A DNA stretch of 64,000 bases from Cyclina sinensis (Eukaryota; Mollusca; Bivalvia; Venerida; Veneridae). How positions within the stretch are numbered: the first letter of the stretch is position 1; the number at the start of each line of letters is the position of its first letter. Where the stretch lies: contig JAAONU010000010.1 of the NCBI GenBank assembly GCA_012932295.1, positions 22,210,704 to 22,274,703 of the forward strand, read 5' to 3'. Shown one piece after another: positions 24,748 through 34,733 of this stretch. The notes beneath the pieces were generated by a model that saw only the letters and a program-made list of their open reading frames with translations, ran no database searches and was not told where the DNA came from. A program made the position numbers and the translations under genes.

Positions 24748-26446
24748 TACAAGGGTCATTTATAATGTTCACGGATTAGGGCAATGACTCGTTAAAATCT
24801 TAATATATCAATAATGAACACGAACGTGCAGTGGGAGACTTTCTGTAATACATTCACAAAATTTAATTCACTTATACATAACAGTGTATAAATATCAACA
24901 ATTTGTACAAACACTGTAAAAATTGCACAGAACACTTTAATACTTTAAAACTACATCATTAACCTTACAAAAGTCACATCTTCTCAAAATATTCCCCGCC
25001 ACATTTTATGAATTTTCATTGCCGGCTAACGCAAGTGGGATATATGATAGAACACTAGTCATGTTCATACTGTTTCAGTTATAATCTTACCGCCATTCGA
25101 AAGCATAGCACACAGTCAAATCGTCGTCCGCGTAAAGATTTTCAAATCCCAGAAGTCAATAGTCAACATTATGTCTTCGGCACGATGGCTCGCTCGGTGC
25201 ATTGTCCTGATGAAAAAAAGTGATTTTCGGCACCATACTTCTTCCGGACAGCATTTATCAAATTCTGTCTGATAACCTGAAACGAGAATGCAAAATTAGG
25301 TGGTCAAAATTAGGGATCAATAATTTTGGTAAGAAAACAAGAGCGTAAAAACACGATAAAAAACTATTTTTGTATTATTGTAAAATACACACATAACAGA
25401 CAGAGTAAATTTTAAGAGTTTTTCTACCTTTTGATAGTATTCTTTGTTGACAGTCTGTCCTTCCAAATGGCATGCTGCCACAGAAGACCGGCTGTCTGTT
25501 AAAAATGAATATCACTTTCTTCATGAACTTTGATGTTTGCTCCTTCTTCGAAGGGAGTGATGAAGTGGCCTTCCGTACCGTTAAAGCTTGTTTCGACTTA
25601 GGGTCAGAGTAATGAAGCCAAGTTTTATCTATAATAACGATTCGGTCTAGAAATCGTTGGCTTTGTCTCTAATATACACGGACAAATGCTTCAGAACAAC
25701 ATACACGGCCGGCCTCTTACTCCTGTGATATAAACCTCGGAACCCATCTCGCAGATATTTCGTTCATCTTCACAGTGTCTGTGCGTACATTGTGGACAAA
25801 GCTTTCAGTTATTCTTCTGTTTTTCTTCACGATTACTCAAATTTCACTAATCTGCTGATTATCTAATGACTGCATGCTTGATCTTTTACGGTCTGTTAGT
25901 CATACTAATCCTTCCCGGAAGCTTTTGTGCGGCATACTGCTCCTGTTCTATTCATCTGGAGGAACTTGTATGCATCCATTGGTGTCATGCCAACATTCAC
26001 GCATTGTTTGATGATGGCGCGCTGATCTGTACAAGTTCACGTCAGCGTTTTTGTTTCGTTGTCTTCAAAGAGGCGCGAATTTATCCATTTTAGATAATAA
26101 ATTGTTTATTATCGTATGACTTTAAAAATTTAATTCGTCCTACGTCTATGGTACGCGTGAGTATCGTTGCGTCTAAGCGGGAATCGTTGAAAACAGAACC
26201 CCTCCCTCGCATAAAACAAAAAAAAGGTGATGAATAGGACACTTTATTTCATTCTATAATGACAACAAAATGTTCCATGTTCCGAGGTGTTTGTTGTGAG
26301 GTATTGTCAATGCATTTTATTCTCTCAAAACTAAAGGTAATTATCGGAAATATGTAAAAACAATTACGTGTAAAGTTTTAGAGTACTGTGTCGTTTATTT
26401 TCAAAGATATCGACCAAGTCCGGGAAATTTATGAATGACCCTCGTA
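24748..26446 (-). mobile_element. mariner-family DNA transposon
   Basis: The terminal inverted repeats are TACAAGGGTCATTTATAATG on the left and, read inward from the right, TACGAGGGTCATTCATAAAT. Both ends are flanked by TA dinucleotides (24746-24747 and 26447-26448), the mariner target site. The interior holds a broken mariner transposase on the minus strand. At 1.7 kb the element is longer than the usual 1.3 kb, so it probably contains extra inserted sequence, most likely between 24800 and 25080. Confidence 0.85.
25090..26095 (-). pseudogene. mariner transposase, degenerate
   Basis: Reading the minus strand, fragments in several frames line up with the mariner transposase order: an HTH region ending near DNQQISEI, the conserved SARWVPRF segment, a DRIVIIDKTWLHYSDPKSK block that holds the first catalytic Asp (family form DETW), and FFHQDNAP, which holds the second catalytic Asp. 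The final catalytic block (PDLA.CDF in the family) is garbled near 25110. Stop codons and frame changes break it repeatedly, for example after RFISQE and within the region near 25300. It cannot make a working enzyme. The family cuts and pastes into TA sites, consistent with the flanks. Confidence 0.85.
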
Positions 26447-26449
26447 TAT

Positions 26450-27045
26450 ATAACTGCTGAAGTGAAAAAAAGCCGAATGGCTTGCAAGACAAGTTTATTT
26501 TAATTTCGGTTTGTTTCTCTAGTACAGATAGCATATCAGTGCAGATATAAATTATTTACCTTTCATTGGCGTTCTGTATGACAAACATGGAAAGAATATA
26601 CACCAAAGTGTAGGTCTCGTCTGTCTTTCATAATATATTGTCACTGAAAATTTAGAAAAAACTAAAAATTATGACGTATAACCAATTAATTTTCATAATC
26701 TGACACAATGAGAACAAGGCAAACTAAAATATAAATTTTCTATTGGAATTAATTTAAAGTTGAAAAAAATACTATTTAGAGTTTGCTAAGCACTAAAACT
26801 ATAGGGCAGGGACTTGTGTCAGTAAATTAAAGGGAAGGTATTCTGGTATCAAAAGCTATTGGAGATATAAACTAGATGAATGAGAGGAACTGTAGATTAT
26901 GCCGATGTCAATTTAGTTAAACTGTTTAAAGTTCAATTAGAGAACATGAAAGAGAATAGGAACGGCATGGGTAGATTGGAAGGTAGTAATGTGGGAGGGT
27001 GAGTAGGTAGGAAGTTTTGAGGCAGCAAGATCCAAGGCTTCTCCA
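26450..27045. other. Intronic sequence, no gene seen
   Basis: AT-rich with no supported feature, leading into the tandem array. Confidence 0.4.
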
Positions 27046-27049
27046 GTTA

Positions 27050-29990
27050 TAAATCAGAATCTGTTTACCTCTTTATGGTGTATGGCCACCGTGAACTTGG
27101 CTTTTAATCTAGTGACCTCAAAGACAATTGGGAGTCATCACCTGAACATATTAGCCTGCATATCAAGTCTGTGAAGCCAATGCCTTGGGGTTCTGATTGA
27201 AAACCATTTTTTCCTGTTTATGGTCGATCTGACCTTAAACTTTGACCAATGGACCTAAAAAGCAATATGTCATCATCAACCAGCACCGGAAGTTTAAGGA
27301 CCCTAACCAAGCATTCCCTAGTTATTCATCAAGACCATTTTTCAGTTAATGATCAATGTGACCTTTACCTTAAATCTACTGATCCTAAAAAAACTTTAGG
27401 TATAATCTACTGGCCATCACTAACCTGCCTATGAAGTTTTAGGAAGCCTTGGCCCACATATTCTATAGTTATTAATCGGAAACCGTTCGCTTTCCAAGGT
27501 CACTGTGACATTAGCCTTTGATCCTTTGATCAAGATACCTGAAGAGGTTATCTTCATGTGATGAATAACCTGCACACAAAATTTGACGAACCTGGGCTTA
27601 AAGATGCTCCAGATATTTATTGGGTATCGTTTTGCCTTTCAAAGTCAATGTGACAATGGCCATTGACGTGATAACCCGTAAAGGGGGATTATTTACTGGT
27701 CAAGACCAACATGCCTTTGAAGTTTTAGGGAGCCTGGACAAAACCTTCTATAGTTAGAAACCGTTTTGCTGTTCAAGGTCACCACAACCTTGCCTTTAAT
27801 CTAGTGACCTGAAAACTGTAGGAGTCATCAACAGGTCACGAGCACATATAAACAAGTTTAAGATACATAGGTCCAATGATTCTATAGATAATTTTTGGAA
27901 AAAACATACTTTAAAGGGCCACTGTGACCTTGACGTTTCACTTAGTGACCTCAACGAACATCTCATGAACGGACCAACCTGCATAGCAAGTTTTAGAAGC
28001 CACTTCCCAAGGATGCTCTAGTTATTGATTGGAAAACATTTTTGTGTTAATTATCAATATGACTTTCACCTTTGATCTAGTCACCTTAAAACTATACTGG
28101 AGATTTTTTAGCCATGACCAACCTACCTAGGAAGTCTTAGAAAGTCCGTGCCTTAGCATTCTGTAGTCATAAACCGGAAGCTGTTTTGAGTTTCCAGGTC
28201 ACCTTGGCCATTGATCTGGTGATCTGTTAAGCTATAGTGGCCATCTACTTGTCATGACCAACCTACGTACAAGTTTGAGGAACCTGAATTCAAGCGCTTT
28301 AAACTTTTTGATCGGATATCGTTTTGCTTTTCAAGGTCACTGTGACATTGGCCTTTGACCTAATAACGCGATAAATAAAACGGTGTATATACTGGTCATG
28401 GCCAGTCTACCTTTGTAGGTATGGGAACCTGGGTCCAAACGTCCTATAGTTATTGATCAGAAACCTTTTCGCCCTTTTAGGTCACTTCAGCCTTGACTGT
28501 TACTGGGCCCAAAGATTCTATAGATAACTATTGGAAAGTTTTTTTTTTCAATGGCCACAATGACATTGACCTTTAACCTAATGACCTGAAGGAACTTACA
28601 GGTAGTCTACCAAGTCTAAGGAGCCCCTGCCCTAGGGTTCTCTAGTAATTGATTGGAAATCATTTTTGTGTAAATTGTCAGTATGACCTTGACCTTTGAT
28701 CTAGTGATCCTAAAACCTATTGGGGGATTTTCTAGATATGAAAAGCCTATTTAGAAAGTTTAGAATGCCTGGGCCTTAGCATTCTATAGTTATTGATCGG
28801 AAAACGTTTTGCTTTTCAAGACCTTGGCCTTTGATCTGGTGATCTGTAAAACTACAGTGGTCATCTACTGGTCATGACCAGCCTACGTGGCAAGTTTGAG
28901 AAACCTGAATCCAAGCGCTAAAAAGTAATTGCTCAGATAATTATCGCTTATTTTTCAAAGTCACTGTGACATTGGCCTTTGGCCTGATAACCGATAAAGA
29001 GTTAAGGTTATCTACTGATCATAACCAGCCTACCTTTAAGTTGTGGGGAGCCTGGACTCAAGCGTTCTATAGCTATTGATCCGAAACCGTTTTGCTTCTC
29101 AAGGTCACTAAAACTTTGACTTTTACTTGGCCCAAAGATTCTATAGATACCTATCGGAAAGGGTTTCCTTTTAAAAAGCTATTGACCGCAGAAAAAACAA
29201 AGGTCGTCTCCAGAACAGACCAACCTGCATATCAAGTCTGAGGAGCCGCTGCCCAATAGTTCTCTAGTTATTGTTTGGAAAGCATTGTTGTGTAAATGGT
29301 CAGTATGTCCTTGAACTTTGATATAGTGACTCTAAAAACTATGGGGAGGGGGGTTTACCATGACCAACCTACCTGAAGGTTTAGAAATCCTGGGCCTTAG
29401 TATTTTATAGTTATTGATCGGGAACCGGTGTTATTTTTCGGGTCACTGTCACCTTGGAGTTTGATCTGGTTATCTGTAAAGCTATAATGGTCATCTATTG
29501 GTCATGACCAACCTACGTAACCTTAACCCAAGCGCTATAAAGTTATTGATCAGATATCGTTTTGCTTTTCAAGGTCACTGTGACATTGTTCTTTGACCTA
29601 ATAATCCGATAAACAAAAGAAGTTGTTTACTGATCATGCCCAGACAGCCTTTGGAGTTTTGGTGAGCCTCTAGTTATTGATAGAATATCGTGTTACTTTT
29701 CAAGGTCTCTGTGACCTTGGCCTTTGACCTGATGACCCAAAAGTCTGCAGGTGTCATCTACTAGCCATGATCAATATGTCCTTGAAGCTTTTTGGAGCTG
29801 GGCTTTAGCATTTTATAGTTATTGATCGGAAACGATCTTGCTATTCAAGGTCACTGTGAGCTTGGCCTTTGACCTGGTGACCTGAAAATTAAAGAGGCCA
29901 TCTGCTTGTCATAGCCAACCTTAATATCAAGTTTGAGGAAGGTGGGCTTAGGGTATTTTAGATATTGATCGAAAACAAGGTGTCTACCAA
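27050..29990. repeat. 3 kb degenerate array of about 140-bp units rich in GGTCA/TGACC
   Basis: About 20 units, each containing a variant of caaggtcactgtgaccttgg, then cctttgatctagtgacctga, ggtcatctactggtcatgac, caacctacc and finally ttctatagttattgatcgga. The caaggtcactgtgac box recurs at roughly 140-bp steps (27497, 27640, 27775, 27918, 28193, 28337 and onward to 29847). This is a repeat type widespread in molluscan genomes. Individual units have indels and substitutions, so the array is old. Short open frames inside it are not genes. Confidence 0.9.
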
Positions 29991-29999
29991 TCGACCGAT

Positions 30000-31635
30000 A
30001 TACAGACTGACAATTGGAAAACAATATAACCCCTCAATATAATGCAACTGTTATGTTGAAAAATTAGATAAACATATTTTTTGTGAAAATAAAATACTGT
30101 TGCGATCTTCTAGTGGGGCAGCTACTGTAGCGTTAAAATGAGACCTAACCTAACAACACTATGGGCCAATAACTCAGTGATATGTTGAGGGGTTAGGATA
30201 TCTGGATCTGAGTGGACTGGTTGTGACTAAATTTTAATCTGACTTTAAATTCTTTGAAATCCTTTAACATGATTTTCTTATGCAAAAGAACATGGATTTA
30301 CCCTTTAATATTTGGAAAATTGTGGAGACCCCGAATAACGAAACAGTTGGTTTTTATACCCAAGACTTGTGAAATAACAGTTGGTCACCGTGTGTTTGTA
30401 CGGGTACACACATTTATCAAAAGTACATCAAAACAAAAGTTCACAATACGAAAATATGTTTAGCGGAAAGTGCACAAAAACAAAGTTTGCTAACTGGCAA
30501 TCAGAATTAAAAGACAGTAACTATAAATTTACATTAAACTGCTCAGAAATATGCAAAGGATATCTGAATAGTAACTTTAAATGATAAAAGGATTATTACA
30601 TCAAACGTCCGTTTACGGTTCATCTTTATGACAAATCTGCGTCTAGAGCCAGAAATGGATCCTTCTTTTGTTGATAGGAGCAAAATAACCTTGAAATCGT
30701 TTAACCCGGAAGTGCATTAAACTAACCCAAACCATGTTACGTTTGCTAAACTTTTCTAACACATTATGACAATAAGGAAATAACTAAACTTCAGTGAAAT
30801 CATTCAAAGTTTAGAATGCAGTCATACCAATCATGCCAAAAAGATCTCACAAATAACATATACATATTCAGATACAAATGCTTGGATACGTACTAAACAC
30901 AACATGTTAAATATCAGACATATCATCATTTTAACCTTAACATCAAGGGCACCATAATACCTCGAACATTTTACAATATAATAGCTATGATTTAAATCTA
31001 TAAAATTTTCTGTATCAATTTATTACCCATCGGGATTTATATCTGAATGCCTTTTTTTCTCGTATCGTCGATCATCGTTTCGTAAACTGTTTGTAGTTTT
31101 CAGCTTACTTTGTATCAGAATAGTATGCTGATATACACGTTTATTTGGGTACTTTCAGATAATAATGTAATCGATTTCAAAAAAAAAATCCCACTTGTCT
31201 GAATTAGCAAAGTCCTATCATTTGTCTTTGTTGTTATTTTTTTCGTACAAACGAAATGTAGAATACATATATTCACGTCACTCTATTATTGTTTTCTTAA
31301 GGGCTGAGGAACACGCAAATGTGTTCATGAATTGAAATAGAATAGAAATGTGCAAAAAATAATCAAATTGTACATAAATTTATGCACTAAATATTTGTAA
31401 AGTATAATGTGTAATCTTATAGCGACAACTAGGCTCACTGTATTTCGCCTCTATAATTATTGTAACACTTAGTTTCTCTTGTTTGGCTATTTGGTGCCAC
31501 ACTTTGTAAAGCCTAGTTAAAATGGACGACCAAGAAGAATAAAACAGTTTATTTTTAACTCAGACAGTCTTGATTAAATAGAAACAAAACTGTCTGATCA
31601 CATTATATGCAGTAGCAGTGGTTTGGTTTTAACGG
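30000..31635. other. Intronic sequence, no gene seen
   Basis: Frames up to about 70 codons near 30254-30584 lack motifs and typical codon bias. No repeat was delimited. Confidence 0.4.
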
Positions 31636-31638
31636 TAA

Positions 31639-33220
31639 GGCCACACCAAAATGATCTCCTGTTCGTCGGATTTCCCGCATCAATTTTCGAAGAAATGAAA
31701 AAAAAATATTTTAAATTTTTTCTCACCGCCCGCTCCTGTCGTAAAATTTGCACTGGGTCGAAATCGCCCGATGCCAAAAAAAGTTATTACTTTTGATTGT
31801 AATTTATAGTGCAAATTTCTACAGAACATGTTCTTCTGTTTAATACTCAGTTAAGCGACGCGATTATCACTATTCCGCGCGGTAGAGACCCGTTACTGGG
31901 CGTTAGGTAATGATTTGCTCGATTACCAAATTGAATGTCGTATTTTTGGATCACATCATAAATCAACAAAGGAAAATGGCCTCTTACGTGTTTGTTGTTT
32001 CCTGTCGCGAGGCTGATGACAACAAAGCCATTTTTCCACCGACTGCAGTAGAAATACCTCTTAATGCAGACTTCAACGAACTGTTCAGAGCTGCAGCCGT
32101 GTATTGTAATTTAAATTTGTCTGGAGCATTTCTCCAAAAGTGTTTCATCTAGCAACTTGAAACTTCATCGGTGGATAGATCTCATTAAGGAAAAGTTCAG
32201 TGCACAAGAAACGTAACTCTTATTTCCATACTTTCTGAGTTGTTGTCCTTTGATACTTTTTATGCATATCTTTTTTGTCAGGAGCATAACTAGAAAAATA
32301 TTTGAGATAGAAATTTGAAACTTCATAGGTGGATAGATTGCATTAAGTAAAAGTGCATTGCACAAGAAAGATAACTCTTCCATTTATAATTTTCTAGTTA
32401 TTGCCCTTTGTTATTTTTCATACTTTTGTTCATACAGGCGTTATATATTAACAAATTGTGTTCACTTGTATAGGCAGGTTCCTTTTAATATCCTCTAACA
32501 TTGGGTGCAGTTTGGGTCACCAGGGATCATGGTCAAGGGTAACAGTTACTAGCAATAGATTTTTACAATTTATATGCCCCTGCCATATAATGGCAGGACG
32601 GCATGTAACATTTATCCTGTCGGTTGGGTTTGTCCATCCGTCTGTCCGTGTCAAATTTTGTGTCCGCCTCATATCTTTGTCATACATGATGAGATTTCGG
32701 AAAAAAAATGATATAAATGATCATAATATGAAGACAATTTGTCGCGTGCATGAACCATGTCATTTGCTCAAAGGTGAAGGTCACAGTGGACACTTAAAGT
32801 TTATGCGTAGATGTTAGTGTCTGGCTTATAACTTTGTAAAGCATGACGGGATTTTAAAATAAATTGGCATAAATGATCATCGTATGAAAACGACGTGTAA
32901 GTGGCATCTTGATGATTATACTTGATGTGCACTCTGCTTATCTGTTTCTAACTGAATTGTTAAAATACATGTATATATGTAGAGCTGTTTTTCTCAAAAA
33001 GGCTTTGTCATGTTTAAATCATTCTTTTGAAATTGATAAATTTAAAGTGGTTTTAACATACTCATTAAACGATATCATGGTTTACATTTTTTTTCTTCGC
33101 TCTTCGCTCGCTCCACTAAATGACTGATCAGAAAAAAAATATTTTAACTTTTTTTTCGCTCGCTCGCCCCATATTTTTCTCAAAAAAATCCGAAGAACAA
33201 GATATTAATTTGGTGTGGCC
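31639..33220. mobile_element. Harbinger-like non-autonomous DNA transposon, copy B
   Basis: The ends are GGCCACACCAAAATGATCTC...TGTTCGTCGGAT on the left and, inverted from the right, GGCCACACCAAATTAATATC...TTGTTCTTCGGAT. TAA flanks both ends (31636-31638 and 33221-33223). This is the same terminal logic as the element at 22963-24479, with related but not identical termini. The interior carries a short coding-like segment (31976-32152), a two-copy repeat (32156 and 32315, period 159 bp) and CGCTCGCTCG-type motifs near the right end, but no transposase. Confidence 0.75.
31976..32152 (+). CDS. Short coding-like segment inside Harbinger-like element B
   Basis: ATG in good context (gaaaATGGCC) opens a 58-codon frame, MASYVFVVSCREADDNKAIF then PPTAVEIPLN, a DFNELFRAAAVYCNLN stretch, and FLQKCFI before the stop. 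Codon composition is noticeably richer in G+C than its surroundings and resembles real animal coding sequence. It could be a first exon fragment captured by the transposon, or the start of a gene lost on insertion. I do not recognise the family and see no convincing donor. It lies on the strand opposite to the host gene. Confidence 0.3.
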   Translation: MASYVFVVSCREADDNKAIFPPTAVEIPLNADFNELFRAAAVYCNLNLSGAFLQKCFI

Positions 33221-33457
33221 TAAAACGTGTCATTATTTTTACATTTTTAAATGTATTAGATGTGAACATGAATAACAGAACAGTATTTTGCGTTAAAGGG
33301 AAAACTTCTTTCAATACGTATATGTTATCTATTTATGAAATAGATTGATTTTTTTACTGATAAAACTTGAGGACAGTTAAATTACATCCGATAGCGTTAA
33401 CAAGCTGAACTTTCAAACTTGTTGAAAGAAATATATAACTTCTAAGGAGGGCTTTAC

Positions 33458-34733
33458 CTTCTTTGGATGTTTTCTGAACATTTTCCTTTATCTCTCTTAC
33501 ATCAGTTTTCAGCTCCTTTACTTGTTGAACATCTTTAGTTAATCTTGAAACGTTAGTTTGAATTGCTGTCAAATCTTCCTTTATTTTAGTCACACCTTCA
33601 TTTGTCTCTGTCACGTGTCCCATTATATCTGTCATATCTTCCTTTATTTCTGTCACACCTTCATTTGTCTCTGTCACGTACCCCTTTATATCTGTCATAT
33701 CTTCCTTTATTCCTGTTACACGTTCATTTGTCTCAGTCACGTGTCCCTTTATATCTGTCACATCTTCCTTTATCTCTGTCACATCTTTCTTTATATCTGT
33801 CATATCTTCCTTTATTCCTGTCACACCTTCATTTGTCTCTGTCACGTAACCCTTTATTCCTGTCACACCTTCATTTGTCTCTGTCACGTGTCCCTTTATA
33901 ACTGTCATATCTTCCTTTATCTCTGTCACATCTTCCTTTATATCTGTCATATCTCCCTTTATTCCTGTCACACCTTCATTTGTCTCTTTCACGTGTCCCT
34001 TTATATCTGTCATATCTTCCTTTATCTCTGTCACATCTTTCTTTATATCTGTCATATCTTCCTTTATTCCTGTCATACCTTCATTTGTCTCTGTCACGTA
34101 CCCCTTTATTCCTGTCACACCTTCATTTGTCTCTGTCACGTGTCCCTTTATAACTGTCATATCTTCCTTTATCTCTTTCACATCTTCCTTTATATCTGTC
34201 ATATCTCCCTTTATTCCTGTAACAGCTTCATTTGTCTCTTTCACGTGTCCCTTTATATCTGTCATATCTTCCTGTATCTCTGTCACATCTTCCTTTATAT
34301 CTTTCAAATCTTCCTTTATTCCTGTCACACCTTCATTTGTCTCTGTCACGTGTCCCTTTATATTTGTCATATCTTCCTTTATTCCTGTTACTCCTTCATT
34401 TGTCTCTGTCACGTGTCCCTTTATATCTGTCACATCTTCCTTTATCTCTGTCACATCTTCCTTTATCTCCTTCACATCTTCCTTTATTCCTGCCAAACCT
34501 TCTTTTTTCTCTGTTACGTGTCCCTTTATATCTGTCACATCTTCCTTTATCTTCGTTACATCATTTTTTAGTTGATGTATGTCCCAATACTTCTCCCTTT
34601 CTGTCCATTCTGCGATTGCTTCTTTGTGTTTTCTTTCCTCATCAAGATCTAGCACTTTATTTTTGTAGTCATCAATAGATTGCATCAAGTTTAGTGAAGG
34701 ATTCGGTGCATAGTTATCGAGTCTCACGAGAAT
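33458..34733 (-). CDS. Heptad-repeat coiled-coil exon of the HEPN-NACHT gene
   Basis: The exon runs from an acceptor (attacttcttag, AG at 34735-34734) to a donor (GAAG|GTAAAG) and is 1276 nt long: phase 0 in, phase 1 out. The first 60 residues are non-repetitive (ILVRLDNYAPNPS, then an acidic helical stretch ending near EKYWDIHQLK) and match the segment that follows the HEPN domain in bivalve HEPN-NACHT proteins. About 350 residues of near-perfect heptads follow, built from variants of IKEDVTE, IKGHVTE and TNEGVTG. Ile and Val/Met occupy the a and d positions, and Lys/Glu/Asp the surface positions. This predicts a very long, charged, parallel coiled coil, presumably for oligomerisation. The DNA shows 21-bp periodicity and a 252-bp higher-order duplication. 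Read through past the donor, the frame would add about 35 residues and stop at 33354, so an alternative truncated product is possible. The first in-frame ATG comes well inside the exon, so I do not place a start here. Confidence 0.8.

Larger units (their letters stand above)
3796..33457 (-). other. Predicted 29.7 kb intron of the HEPN-NACHT gene
   Basis: The coiled-coil donor at 33458 leaves one base (G), and the NACHT acceptor at 3796 supplies AT, giving GAT (Asp) and an uninterrupted frame. No other NACHT exon and no competing acceptor with a recognisable domain was seen on the minus strand between them. The interval is filled with transposons and tandem repeats listed separately. The single-gene reading is an inference from phase, order and family architecture. 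Two adjacent partial gene copies remain possible. Confidence 0.55.

Noticed and set aside
33558..34571. 337-codon plus-strand open frame of Cys/His/Leu/Phe-rich repeats
   Set aside because: It is the exact antisense of the heptad coding array. The 21-bp periodicity keeps the opposite frame open, and the spliced, phase-matched minus-strand exon is the better explanation.
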